Shown: positions 15,882-24,374, counted from the stretch's first letter. The stretch is DNA of 64,000 nt from JACDBZ01 sp038233215 (GCA_038233215.1 JBBSML010000005.1:1-64000), one strand, 5' to 3'. The notes: a model not told the origin generated them from the sequence alone. Made by a program: numbers and translations.

Positions 15882-16091
15882 TCATGCACCGCCAGCGTCG
15901 GATGCGCTGGACGACGAGCAATCGACGCGTCTGAAGCCGATGCATCGCAGCACAGGCAGAGCTGGATAACGGGCGAAGCGTGAGTCGACTTCGGACAGCC
16001 GGCAGCGCCAATACGTGGTTCCGCGAGCGGTCTCGATGCGATGACCGTGTCCGCATCCGTCGCACAGTCCCGGCCAGCCAGCCGCGTTCAT
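15882..16091 (-). CDS. Small conserved cysteine-rich protein, probably zinc-binding
   Basis: A 69-residue protein. It has CDGCGHGH near the N-terminus, then IETARGTTYWRCRLS and a YPALPVLRCIGF block, giving four conserved-looking cysteines. This spacing matches a widespread family of short uncharacterised proteins with C-x2-C, RGS/T-x-F/Y and YPxLPVxxC-x-G motifs. The ATG at 16091 is preferred because the first motif follows closely; an ATG at 16112 is in frame. The C-terminal 15 residues are low-complexity. It lies between the divergent nuclease gene and the subtilase. Function unknown. Confidence 0.68.
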   Translation of the reverse strand: MNAAGWPGLCDGCGHGHRIETARGTTYWRCRLSEVDSRFARYPALPVLRCIGFRRVDCSSSSASDAGGA

Positions 16092-16232
16092 CGATTGCGC
16101 AGGGTGTTTCATGTGTCGATTACCGAACTGGTGACTTCGAACGGGCCTGATCAGCGTAGGCTGTTCGCACCAATCATTCCACGCCGGTCATTCGAGCCGA
16201 CCGGGTGCGCTCAGCTGGAGGATTCCCTGCCC

Positions 16233-18179
16233 GTGCCGTCTACCCCTCAAATGCACATGCAGCGCGGGCTCGCGCTGTGGCTGACTCTCGCGCTTGCGCT
16301 CGGAGCCATCTTGCCGTTGATCGCCCCTGCGTCGACGCGCGCCGCCCCCGATCCGGTTCAGATCTGGGAGATCCAGGGTGCGGCGCACATCTCACCGATG
16401 AGCGGCATGCGGGTCACCGGCGTCGACGGCATCGTTACCGCGGTCAGCCGCCAGGGCTTCTGGATGACTGACCCCGAGCCTGACGGTGACGAGGCCACCA
16501 GTGATGGCATCTTCATCTTCCGCGGATCGACCGGCTCGAAGCCGGCGATTGGTGACCACGTGAGCATCGACGGCACGGTTAGCGAATTCCGGGCGGGTGG
16601 CGCCAACTCGGACAACCTGTCGACGACACAGGTCGGCAGCGCAACTGTCTCGGTCGTGAGCAGCGGAAATGCGATGCCGGTCACGCTCATCGGCAATGGC
16701 GGTCGGGTGCCGCCGACCGAAATCATCGACAACGACACGAGCGGCTCGGTCGAGGACCCTGCCTCCGGGACGGCTTTTGATCCGGAGCAGGATGGAATCG
16801 ACTTCTGGGAGAGCCTGGAAGGCCAGTACCTCCAGGTCATCGAGGCCCTGGCCGTTGGTCCGCGCAACCGCTTCGGCGAGATCGCGATCGTCGCCGACGG
16901 CGGAGCGAACGCCGGCCCTTTCACCTCACGTGGCGGCCTCTACGTCGTCCCGGGTGAATTCAACCCGGAGCGCCTCATCCTCGACGACGTGATCACGGCA
17001 ACGCCCTCCGTGGACACCGGCGACACGTTCACCACTTCGGTGACCGGAGTCCTGGACTACGGCTTCGGCAACTTCAAGCTTCTCCCGACGACTGCCCTCG
17101 TCGCCGTCGATGGCGGATTGGAGCGTGAGGTCACGGCGGCACAGGGAGCCCGTGAGCTGGCGGTTGCCAGCTTCAACGTCGAGAACCTGTCGAACAACGA
17201 CTCGCAGGGCAAATTTGATACGCTCGCCGGCCAGATCGTGCATAACCTGCGCAGCCCTGACCTGCTCGCGATGGAAGAGATCCAAGACGACTCCGGCTTT
17301 ACCAACAATGGTGTCGTCAGCGCCATGGCGACCTGGCAGCGGCTGATCGACGCGGTCGCGGCGGCAGGGGGCCCCGCGTATCAGTACCGCCAGATCGACC
17401 CCGTCAACCTCGCCGAGGGAGGCGCGCCGGGCGGCAACATTCGGGTCGGCTTCCTGGTCCGCACCGACCGCGATCTCGAGTTCGTGGATCGACCTGGCGG
17501 AACCTCGGTCAACGATACGGACGTGATCGACCGGCCGTCCGGGCCGCAGCTGACCTTCAGCCCGGGACGGATCGGCACAGATGACGATGCGTTCCTCGAG
17601 ACGCGAAAGTCGCTGGCTGGTGAGTTCCGCTGGCGGGGCGAGCGTCTGTTCGTGATCGCCAACCACTTCAGCAGCAAGGGCGGCGACGATCCGCTCTTCG
17701 GCCGCTGGCAGCCGCCCGTGCGTTACACCGAGTTTTTCTTCCCGGCTGGCGCGGCCGCCGATACCGATGGCTGGCGCTGGGGCCAGGCGCAGGTCGTTAA
17801 CGACTTCGTGGACGACATCGTGGCGCTGGATCCCGATGCCAACGTGATCGTTCTCGGCGACATCAACGACTTCCAGTTCTCCGACACCGTGAGCATCCTC
17901 GATGGAACGGCCCGCGACGTCAGGGAGCGGACGGTCGAGCCCACCGCCAAGGCGCCCATGCTGACCACCTTGATCGATCTCCTACCCGAAAACGAGCAGT
18001 ACAGCTATATCTTCGACGGCAACAGCCAGGTGCTTGACCAGATCCTGGTCAGCAACAACATTCTGGAACGCGATCCGACGTATGACGTCGTCCACGTCAA
18101 CGCCGATTTCGCGGACCAGGCCAGCGACCACGAGCCGTCGGTGATGCGAGTCGCCTTCCAGCCGAGGCGCGGCCGGTAA
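16233..18179 (+). CDS. Secreted endonuclease/exonuclease/phosphatase-family protein
   Basis: The 648-residue protein is chosen to start at a GTG preceded by GGAGGA. It has a signal peptide (RGLALWLTLALALGAILPLIAPASTRA). An N-terminal OB-fold-like region (residues about 35-280) resembles that of extracellular nucleases of the ExeM/NucH type. The EEP catalytic domain runs from about 310 to 645: ASFNVEN, LLAMEEIQDD (metal glutamate), FVIANHFSSKGGDD, VIVLGDINDF and ASDHEPSV (catalytic His). Such enzymes cut extracellular DNA or phosphodiesters to supply phosphate or nucleotides. A strong hairpin follows. Confidence 0.9.
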   Translation: MPSTPQMHMQRGLALWLTLALALGAILPLIAPASTRAAPDPVQIWEIQGAAHISPMSGMRVTGVDGIVTAVSRQGFWMTDPEPDGDEATSDGIFIFRGSTGSKPAIGDHVSIDGTVSEFRAGGANSDNLSTTQVGSATVSVVSSGNAMPVTLIGNGGRVPPTEIIDNDTSGSVEDPASGTAFDPEQDGIDFWESLEGQYLQVIEALAVGPRNRFGEIAIVADGGANAGPFTSRGGLYVVPGEFNPERLILDDVITATPSVDTGDTFTTSVTGVLDYGFGNFKLLPTTALVAVDGGLEREVTAAQGARELAVASFNVENLSNNDSQGKFDTLAGQIVHNLRSPDLLAMEEIQDDSGFTNNGVVSAMATWQRLIDAVAAAGGPAYQYRQIDPVNLAEGGAPGGNIRVGFLVRTDRDLEFVDRPGGTSVNDTDVIDRPSGPQLTFSPGRIGTDDDAFLETRKSLAGEFRWRGERLFVIANHFSSKGGDDPLFGRWQPPVRYTEFFFPAGAAADTDGWRWGQAQVVNDFVDDIVALDPDANVIVLGDINDFQFSDTVSILDGTARDVRERTVEPTAKAPMLTTLIDLLPENEQYSYIFDGNSQVLDQILVSNNILERDPTYDVVHVNADFADQASDHEPSVMRVAFQPRRGR

Positions 18180-18195
18180 GGTGGCCAAGCTCATG

Positions 18196-18229
18196 TGGAG
18201 ATGCCCGGCCTCATGGCCGGGCATCTCCA
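18196..18229 (+). terminator. Rho-independent-type terminator after the secreted nuclease
   Basis: A perfect 15-base-pair stem (TGGAGATGCCCGGCC across a TCAT loop) is followed by TTCT, 16 bases after the stop codon. Confidence 0.85.
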
Positions 18230-18248
18230 TTCTGCAGCTCGACCTGGA

Positions 18249-18413
18249 TCAGGCCATCGAGGGATCGGGCTCGTCGCGGGGGGCGCCCATCGGGGGCTGT
18301 TCTGTTCCGGGTGCTTGCTGCCCGTGCTCATCGGGTGAGTCGATCGGTCGAGGCTCCTCGTCGTCGGACGGCGTGGGTGGGATCTCGTCGTTGGGTGGCT
18401 GCTGAATGCTCAT
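18249..18413 (-). CDS. Possible small acidic, proline-rich disordered protein
   Basis: An ATG frame of 54 codons starts 34 bases after the end of corA on the same strand. The product is rich in Pro, Asp and Glu (PPNDEIPPTPSDDEEPRPID) with no hydrophobic segment, so it should be unstructured. Codons show the usual GC-rich third positions. A GGAGG lies about 18 bases before the ATG, further than ideal. It may be translated from the corA transcript; function unknown. Confidence 0.4.
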   Translation of the reverse strand: MSIQQPPNDEIPPTPSDDEEPRPIDSPDEHGQQAPGTEQPPMGAPRDEPDPSMA

Positions 18414-18447
18414 GGCCGGCGCGAGTGCATCCTCCGTGCCTCGTGGC

Positions 18448-19434
18448 TCAGAACCAGCCTCGCCGACGAAAGAAGCTGACCGCCACGACCACTGCCAGTG
18501 CCATCAGCGCCAGGGCGAACGGGTACCCGAGTCGCCAATCCAGCTCAGGCATGAGATCGAAGTTCATCCCGTAGATGCCGGCGATGAGCGTCGGGACCAT
18601 CAAGATCACGGTGAACGCCGTGAGCCGCTTCATGACCGCGTTCAGGCTGTTGCTGGCCACCGTCAGGCGCGCGTCCAGCACCGTGGCCAGGAGGTCCCTG
18701 TAGACGTCGAGCTGATCGAGGACGCGAACGAGGTGGTCGTAGAGGTCCTGGTAGTAGGGAAGGGTTGCGGCATCGACGATGTCGAGGTCACGCCGCAACA
18801 GGCGGTTCGCGACGTCACGCATCGGCGCCAGGACGCGGCGTAGCTCGAGAAGGCGCCGCTTGATCGACAGAACCTCGCGCAAGCTGTCGCGATCGGCGTC
18901 TCCTTCGAGCACGCGGTCCTCCAGGTTGTCGATGCGATCGGAGAGACGGTCAAGCTCGGGGAAATAGCTGTCGACGGCTGCATCAAGCACCGAATACAGC
19001 AGCTCGCCGACTCCGGCGTCCCTCAGCGTGCGTCCATCCACGAAGCTCCCGCGCACAACGTCCACCAGTGGTGTCGGCCCGAACGTGACGCTCAACAGCC
19101 AGCCGGGGCCGACGAAGAGATGAAGCTCGGAGAGCACCGCCTCACCTTCCGCCGCCTCGTACGCGACGATCATGTGCTGCCCGGGATACTCATCCACCTT
19201 GGGGCGCTGGCCCTGCTTGCGCACATCCTCGACCGCCAGGGGGTGGAGATCGAACTCGCGACGCAGCACCTCGATCGCATCTTCGGATGGGGCAGTCGCG
19301 CTCACCCAGATCAATGTGTCCTTGGCCGCAAGGAAGCGGTCGATCTCGTCCACTCGATGTGCGGGGAGCGCTTCGAAGTTCCCGTCAGGATGGCGCACGA
19401 GACAGGTCAGGTCAGACCGAGCGAGATCAGGCAT
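18448..19434 (-). CDS. corA: CorA-family magnesium/divalent cation channel
   Basis: The 328-residue protein has the large cytoplasmic alpha/beta N-domain and long stalk helix (residues about 150-265). Two C-terminal membrane helices follow, with the pore signature GMN (YGMNFDLMPELDW) at the end of the first. CorA pentamers let Mg2+, and in some members Co2+ or Ni2+, into the cell. The protein ends in a short basic tail (FFRRRGWF), typical for the family. A TACACT hexamer ends 9 bases before the ATG. It is divergent from the PPOX gene. Confidence 0.95.
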   Translation of the reverse strand: MPDLARSDLTCLVRHPDGNFEALPAHRVDEIDRFLAAKDTLIWVSATAPSEDAIEVLRREFDLHPLAVEDVRKQGQRPKVDEYPGQHMIVAYEAAEGEAVLSELHLFVGPGWLLSVTFGPTPLVDVVRGSFVDGRTLRDAGVGELLYSVLDAAVDSYFPELDRLSDRIDNLEDRVLEGDADRDSLREVLSIKRRLLELRRVLAPMRDVANRLLRRDLDIVDAATLPYYQDLYDHLVRVLDQLDVYRDLLATVLDARLTVASNSLNAVMKRLTAFTVILMVPTLIAGIYGMNFDLMPELDWRLGYPFALALMALAVVVAVSFFRRRGWF

Positions 19435-19443
19435 GGCGACCGC

Positions 19444-19449
19444 AGTGTA
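19444..19449 (-). promoter_or_regulatory. -10 hexamer TACACT for corA
   Basis: On the minus strand TACACT ends 9 bases before the corA ATG, with no ribosome binding site between. Leaderless-type arrangement. Confidence 0.45.
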
Positions 19450-19480
19450 GTGCCGGAGCGACCTCTGCCGGCTAATGTGC

Positions 19481-19486
19481 TAGACT
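19481..19486 (+). promoter_or_regulatory. -10 hexamer TAGACT for the PPOX/UbiA operon
   Basis: TAGACT lies 32 bases before the ATG at 19519. The leader of about 26 bases contains GGGAG just before the start, so here expression is by a normal ribosome binding site. Confidence 0.45.
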
Positions 19487-19518
19487 GCGGTAACACGTTT
19501 TGCACTCAGGGAGACCCG

Positions 19519-20007
19519 ATGGGATGGCTACCGGAACCGATCGAACGCCTGCTCGAGGTGGCGCTGGTCGGTGAGCTGACCGTCATCGGTCGCAACGGGC
19601 GACCAGTCACGCATCCGCTCATTCCGCTCTACGACGGCGAGAAGATCTACCTTCATTCGTCGACGCTCTTCAGCAAGAAGCTCGAGCACATCAAGCGTGA
19701 TGGTCGCGTGTCCCTGGCGTTGACGGATCCGATTGCGATGAAGGGCAACCTCGACCGCGCGACCATCCAGGGCTCGGCCCGCGTCATCGAGGACGACCCG
19801 CATTCCGACTGGGAGCGCCTCATCCTGGAGCTATGGCGCGCCAAGGAACCGGCGATCGACGACTTCCTCAAGGCCCGCGTCGCGCTGCCCCTCTTTTTCG
19901 AGCGCGCTGTCATCGAGATCACGCCAGAACGCGCGCTCTATTGGGAAGACGGCAGGACCAACCATACCCCGGTCGAGACGCGAGCGCCTCGCGAGGAGGC
20001 CGCATGA
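19519..20007 (+). CDS. Pyridoxamine 5'-phosphate oxidase (PPOX)-family protein
   Basis: The 162-residue protein has the split-barrel flavin-binding fold. It opens with a helix and then LTVIGRNGRPVTHPLIPLYDGEKIYLHSSTLFSKKLEHIKRDGRVSLALTD, typical of FMN- or F420-binding members. A GGGAG ribosome binding site precedes the ATG. Its stop overlaps the start of the next gene, whose N-terminal domain is also PPOX-like, so the two products may form a heterodimer. Substrate unknown; a role near quinone metabolism is suggested only by the prenyltransferase next door. Confidence 0.85.
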   Translation: MGWLPEPIERLLEVALVGELTVIGRNGRPVTHPLIPLYDGEKIYLHSSTLFSKKLEHIKRDGRVSLALTDPIAMKGNLDRATIQGSARVIEDDPHSDWERLILELWRAKEPAIDDFLKARVALPLFFERAVIEITPERALYWEDGRTNHTPVETRAPREEAA

Positions 20008-21377
20008 CTACGGCAATGCGATCGGGATCGGTACCGGCGCACGATCCCATCCCAGCCGACCTCCAACGATTGGCGACCTACCCGCAGGTGGTCGTGAGCT
20101 GGATCGACGAGTCCGGATATCCGACCAGCGTCGCCACCTCATTTGAGACCGATGCTGACGCCGGCACCATCACCCTGGCCGCTCCGGCCGGCATGCCGAT
20201 CCCGAACGATCGCGAGGTCAACGTCACGGGCAGCCATATCCGGCCGCAGCCGGGCATCGGCTACGACCAGCGTCGCTATCTCCAGCTCTGGGGACGGGTC
20301 GCGGACGGCACGACCCTCACGCCGACCCGCGCCTGGGGCTGGGACGAGAACGAGACGCCCTTTTTCGAGTATTCGGAGCGATCGGTCCCGCAGTCCCGCC
20401 GCTATCTCGCCGCACTCTCGAAGGAAAAGGGGCGCACCATTCGTCCACGCCTCAGCTTCTTCTGGCTGGCGCTGCGCACCACGCGGCTGCCGTTCCTGTC
20501 CGCCACCGCCGTACCGGTGCTCCTCGGCATCGCGGCCGCGGCGAGCGATGGTGCGTTCACCTGGTGGACAGCGCTGCTGACCCTCATCGGCGGCTCGTTT
20601 GCCCACCTCGCCATCAATGTCACGAACGACATCTTCGACACGCTCTCCGGCGCCGATGACGCGAACACCACGCCCACCCAGTTCTCCGGTGGCTCCCGGG
20701 TGGCGGTCTACGACCTTGTCAGCATCCGTGGGCTGTCATGGCTGGCGCTCGCGCTGTTCGCAGTTGCCGCCCTCATCGGGCTGTTGCTGGTGGCCGTCAC
20801 CGGGTCGCTGACACTGCTCTGGATTGGCCTGGCCGGCCTCATCGTGGGGGTGGCGTACACGGCGCCACCGCTCAAACTCGTCTATCGAGGGCTGGGCGAG
20901 ATCGCGGTCGCGGTTGGATTCGGGCCGATCATGTTGCTCGGCGCATACGTCGTGCAGACCGGTCGATTGGCCTGGGAGCCACTCGTGCTGTCGCTGGTGC
21001 CCGGAGCCCTCATCGCCCTGATCCTGTTCGTGAACGAGATCCCGGACCGTCGGTCGGATGCCGAGGCGGGAAAGCGGACGCTGCCCACACGCTTCAGCCC
21101 GGACGTGATCCGCACCGGCTACCTGGTGGTCGCCCTGGCGGCGTTCGCGGTCATCGCCGCAGGAGTCGTCGGCGGCATGCTGCCGTGGCCGACGCTGATC
21201 GCGCTGGCTGCGGTGCCGCTCGCGCTGCGGGTCCACGCCGGGCTCAAGGTCCACTACGACAGCCCGTACACGCTCATGGCCGTGATGGGCACCAATGTGA
21301 ATCTCAACCTCGCCGTGGGCGGGCTGCTTCTGATCGGGTATGTCGTGGCGATCGCGGCGATGCAGCTCGCTGGATAG
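20004..21377 (+). CDS. Fusion of PPOX-like domain with UbiA/MenA-type prenyltransferase
   Basis: A 457-residue protein. Residues about 15-130 are PPOX-like (VVVSWIDESGYPTSVATSFETDADAGTI, then DQRRYLQLWGRVAD). Residues about 150-457 are an integral-membrane UbiA prenyltransferase with eight to nine helices. Both diphosphate-binding motifs are present: NDIFDTLSGADD and DRRSDAEAGKR. UbiA enzymes join a polyprenyl chain to an aromatic ring; the sequence is nearest the MenA (1,4-dihydroxy-2-naphthoate) type by eye. The ATG overlaps the previous stop (ATGA) and has a GAGGAGG site. The fusion suggests that a flavin-dependent step is coupled to prenylation, but this is inference. Confidence 0.9.
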   Translation: MTTAMRSGSVPAHDPIPADLQRLATYPQVVVSWIDESGYPTSVATSFETDADAGTITLAAPAGMPIPNDREVNVTGSHIRPQPGIGYDQRRYLQLWGRVADGTTLTPTRAWGWDENETPFFEYSERSVPQSRRYLAALSKEKGRTIRPRLSFFWLALRTTRLPFLSATAVPVLLGIAAAASDGAFTWWTALLTLIGGSFAHLAINVTNDIFDTLSGADDANTTPTQFSGGSRVAVYDLVSIRGLSWLALALFAVAALIGLLLVAVTGSLTLLWIGLAGLIVGVAYTAPPLKLVYRGLGEIAVAVGFGPIMLLGAYVVQTGRLAWEPLVLSLVPGALIALILFVNEIPDRRSDAEAGKRTLPTRFSPDVIRTGYLVVALAAFAVIAAGVVGGMLPWPTLIALAAVPLALRVHAGLKVHYDSPYTLMAVMGTNVNLNLAVGGLLLIGYVVAIAAMQLAG

Positions 21378-21393
21378 GCGTCTCCGCTCCGGG

Positions 21394-21894
21394 CTACCAG
21401 CCCTCGGTGCCAGGCTCGCCCTTGTATGGGCCGATGACGTCATCGGTGATCCAGCCGCCGTAGAAGCCGCCGGGCTGCGGGCGCACCGCCTCACCGTCGA
21501 CGGTGGCGGAATCGACGCGCGCGGCGTAGAAGGCGATATAGCCGGCGATGGCCTCGTAGCCCGGGGAGGGACGCGGATAGGTCCACGCCGCCTCGCGGCT
21601 AACGCGATCGCCCACGGCGACATCAAGGTATGTCGCCGGGCCTTTCCATTCGCACAGCGTTCGACGGCCCGGCGCGTGACGCAGGAGGTCGAGCCGCACG
21701 TCCTCGGGCGGCAGGTACCACACGGGAGCACCGGCGGTCTCGAGCACGCGGATGGCGCGTCGCGATTCGGCAACGATGATGCGGCCATGCTCGATGCGCA
21801 CCAGACGCTCGGACGGTACGACCGCAGGCGGGCGCGGGTAGTCCCAGACGGATTCGGGGGCGCGGTCGAGGCGGGGCACGTGATCGGTGGTCAT
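21394..21894 (-). CDS. DUF427 domain protein
   Basis: A 166-residue protein of the DUF427 beta-tent family: RIIVAESRRAIRVLETAGAPVWYLPPEDVRLDLLR, then TLCEWKGPATYLDV and a C-terminal AWTYPRPSPGYEAIAGYIAFYAARVD block. The family is widespread and has no established reaction. It is divergent from the tryptophanase-like gene, with only about 50 bases between the starts, and convergent with the prenyltransferase fusion gene. A clear ribosome binding site is not seen. Confidence 0.9.
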   Translation of the reverse strand: MTTDHVPRLDRAPESVWDYPRPPAVVPSERLVRIEHGRIIVAESRRAIRVLETAGAPVWYLPPEDVRLDLLRHAPGRRTLCEWKGPATYLDVAVGDRVSREAAWTYPRPSPGYEAIAGYIAFYAARVDSATVDGEAVRPQPGGFYGGWITDDVIGPYKGEPGTEGW

Positions 21895-21932
21895 GTCACC
21901 GGTACGGGAGGCTGCCGCTACCGAATCAGTAC

Positions 21933-21938
21933 TACCAT
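21933..21938 (+). promoter_or_regulatory. -10 hexamer TACCAT for the tryptophanase-like gene
   Basis: TACCAT ends 8 bases before the ATG at 21947 with no ribosome binding site between. This supports that start and leaderless expression. Confidence 0.5.
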
Positions 21939-21946
21939 CGCTGCCA

Positions 21947-23326
21947 ATGGACCGATTCCACACGATCATCGAGCCGTTCCGGATCAAGAGCGTTGAGCCG
22001 ATCCGGCTCACCACCGTCGAGGAACGCGCGGCGAAGCTGCGCGAGGCCGGGTACAACCTGTTCAATCTGCATTCCGATGACGTACTGATCGACCTGTTGA
22101 CGGATTCCGGCACGGGCGCCATGAGCGCGGAGCAATGGGCCGGCATCCAGCGCGGCGACGAGTCGTATGCGGGCTCGCCGTCATGGTTCCGATTTCTCGA
22201 CGCCGTCACCGACCTGTGGCCGTTCCGCCACATCATCCCCACCCACCAGGGACGCGCGGCGGAAAAGATCCTGTTCAGCGTCATCGGGGGTGCCGGTAGG
22301 GTCATTCCGTCGAATACCCATTTCGACACGACCAGAGCCAACGTCGAATTCAGCGGCGCCGAGGCGGTCGACTGCGTCATCCCCGAAGGTCGAGAGCCCT
22401 CGACCATTCATCCGTTCAAGGGCAACATGGACACCGACGCGCTGGATGCGCTGATCCGGGAGCGTGGCGTCGAGAACGTTCCGGTCGTGTTTGTCACGGT
22501 CACCAACAACTCAGGTGGAGGCCAGCCGGTGAGCCTGGCCAACCTGCGCGCCGTGCGCGAGGTGTGCGACCGATACGACCTGCCCCTCTTCCTCGACGCA
22601 TGTCGATTCGCCGAGAACGCGTGGTTCATCAAGGAGCGCGAGGACGGATACGCCGATGCGCACGTGCCCGACATCGTGCGCGAGATGGCGTCATTGGCCG
22701 ATGGGATGACGATGTCCGGCAAGAAGGATGCGCTCGCCAACATCGGCGGCTGGCTCGCGCTCAATGACGACCGGTGGGCCGAGCAGTGCCGCAACCTGCT
22801 CATCCTGACCGAGGGCTTTCCCACATACGGGGGCCTCGCCGGTCGCGATCTCGAGGCGATGGCAGCCGGTCTGCGCGAGGTCGTTGACCACGACTACCTG
22901 CGCTATCGGATTCGCTCGACCGCGTATCTCGGCGACGCGCTTGTCGAGTCGGGTGTCCCGTGCGTTCAGCCCATCGGCGGCCACGCGGTTTACATCGACG
23001 CGGCCGGCCTGCTGCCGCACATCCCCGCGCTGGAGTATCCCGGCCAGGCGCTGGCCTGCGCCCTCTACCGCGAGGGCGGTATCCGCGGCTGCGAGATCGG
23101 CAGCGTCATGTTCGGCATGCACCCGGACGGATCCGAGGTGAGGGCCTCGATGGAACTCGTGCGCCTTGCCGTGCCGAGACGCGTGTACACCCAGTCACAC
23201 ATCGACTACGTGATCGAGGTCATCCGCTGGGTCGCAGGGCGTGCCGGGGAGCTGCGTGGCATGCGGATCGTCGAGCAGCCGTCGACGTTGCGGCACTTCA
23301 CCGCCCGCTTCGAGCCGATTCAGTAG
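21947..23326 (+). CDS. tnaA: Tryptophanase-type beta-eliminating lyase
   Basis: A 459-residue PLP enzyme of the tryptophanase/tyrosine phenol-lyase family. The PLP lysine is in MSGKKDALANIGG; QGRAAEKILF and the ACRFAEN block are also present. Tryptophanase splits tryptophan into indole, pyruvate and ammonia; tyrosine phenol-lyase releases phenol. Near the C-terminus the sequence reads GIRGCEIGSVMFG, like the EIGS of tryptophanases; tyrosine phenol-lyases carry an arginine there. The end (VYTQSHIDYVIE, LRHFTARFEPI) also matches tryptophanase. The lysine block is more lyase-like, so substrate choice is not certain. No tnaC-like leader peptide or permease is next to it. Confidence 0.88.
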   Translation: MDRFHTIIEPFRIKSVEPIRLTTVEERAAKLREAGYNLFNLHSDDVLIDLLTDSGTGAMSAEQWAGIQRGDESYAGSPSWFRFLDAVTDLWPFRHIIPTHQGRAAEKILFSVIGGAGRVIPSNTHFDTTRANVEFSGAEAVDCVIPEGREPSTIHPFKGNMDTDALDALIRERGVENVPVVFVTVTNNSGGGQPVSLANLRAVREVCDRYDLPLFLDACRFAENAWFIKEREDGYADAHVPDIVREMASLADGMTMSGKKDALANIGGWLALNDDRWAEQCRNLLILTEGFPTYGGLAGRDLEAMAAGLREVVDHDYLRYRIRSTAYLGDALVESGVPCVQPIGGHAVYIDAAGLLPHIPALEYPGQALACALYREGGIRGCEIGSVMFGMHPDGSEVRASMELVRLAVPRRVYTQSHIDYVIEVIRWVAGRAGELRGMRIVEQPSTLRHFTARFEPIQ

Positions 23327-23363
23327 GTCTCGATCCTAAGCACGTCAAGCGGCCCGGCGGGTC

Positions 23364-24368
23364 TCAGCCGACCTCGATCTCGGTGATCCACTTGATCCAG
23401 TCAAGGCCGCGCCGTCGCGGGGCGACGAGCCGCAACGGCGCTCCGTTGGCCGCCGGCAGCGGCTCACCTGCGACATGCGTCGCGAGGAGCGCGTCGTCGA
23501 GGTCAAGCTGCTCGAGCCGCACCATCCAGCCCGTGACGGACCGAATGCTGACGGCGGTGGCGTCAGGATCGGCGCCGGCGGCATCCAGCACGGCGCGCAG
23601 CGGCGTCCCTCGCCAGACCGTGCGCACGACCCAGCCCGACGTGCAGTCGAGCACGCCATCGCGAACTTCCTCGCCGAGTGCCGCAAGCGCAGCACGGTCG
23701 AGCGTCAGCGGTCGCGCCACTCGCCCATTGACGGTCAGGCGCCAGGCATCGCCCTCGAGGGTCGGCGTTCCCTCGCCATAGAACGTCGTGGGCGGCGGGA
23801 TCCCGCCGTCCGCTAGCCAGCGGGATCCGGTGAACCGACGGGTGCCGCCGCGCACGACATCGAGCACATTGGCGGCACCCCAGGCGACGGCGCCCAGTGC
23901 CAGGACGCCCCCCGAGGCAAGCAGCGTTCGACGACTGATCCGTGGAGGGCCGCGATTCGCGCGGGGACGAAGGAGGCGCCAGCGCCGCGGCAACAGATGG
24001 AAGAGCACGGTCGGGATGATCGCCAGCGCCGCCCAGATGTGCAGGGTCAGGATGGTCCATGGACCGATCGCCCAGATCCGGCCGCTGGCCACCCATGCGA
24101 ATCCGCCAGCCAACGCCGCGGCCACCAGCAGCGCCAGGAGAGCACCGAGCGCCAGCCGTCCCCATCGGCGCGCGCGAACCGCCGGACCGATGCTGCGGCG
24201 CAGCTTCTCCGCGGCCGCCACCAGCAATGTGCCGCCGATGAGCCCATGTAGCCAGAAGAGGGGAGCCGTCGTCGGAACGCCGGAGCGCAGCGTGAGCAGC
24301 CCGCTTGCCAGTTGCGCGACCAGCAGGATCGCCAGGGTCCGATCGAGCGCGGCACTGCTCATCCTCAT
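23364..24368 (-). CDS. Membrane-anchored sulfite-oxidase-like molybdopterin oxidoreductase
   Basis: A 334-residue fusion. The N-terminal half has four membrane helices with histidines that could hold b-type heme (FWLHGLIGG, LTLHIWAAL, LFHLLP). A fifth hydrophobic segment begins with a Tat-like motif (SRRTLLASGGVLAL). The C-terminal half is an oxidoreductase molybdopterin domain with the cysteine expected to bind molybdenum (LDCTSGW) and the WVVRTVWRGTPL and WIKWITEIEV blocks. The ATG at 24368 is favoured because TATCGT lies 6 bases upstream. Substrate unknown; electrons could pass from the molybdenum domain to the heme part. Confidence 0.85.
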   Translation of the reverse strand: MRMSSAALDRTLAILLVAQLASGLLTLRSGVPTTAPLFWLHGLIGGTLLVAAAEKLRRSIGPAVRARRWGRLALGALLALLVAAALAGGFAWVASGRIWAIGPWTILTLHIWAALAIIPTVLFHLLPRRWRLLRPRANRGPPRISRRTLLASGGVLALGAVAWGAANVLDVVRGGTRRFTGSRWLADGGIPPPTTFYGEGTPTLEGDAWRLTVNGRVARPLTLDRAALAALGEEVRDGVLDCTSGWVVRTVWRGTPLRAVLDAAGADPDATAVSIRSVTGWMVRLEQLDLDDALLATHVAGEPLPAANGAPLRLVAPRRRGLDWIKWITEIEVG

Positions 24369-24374
24369 CCCGGA

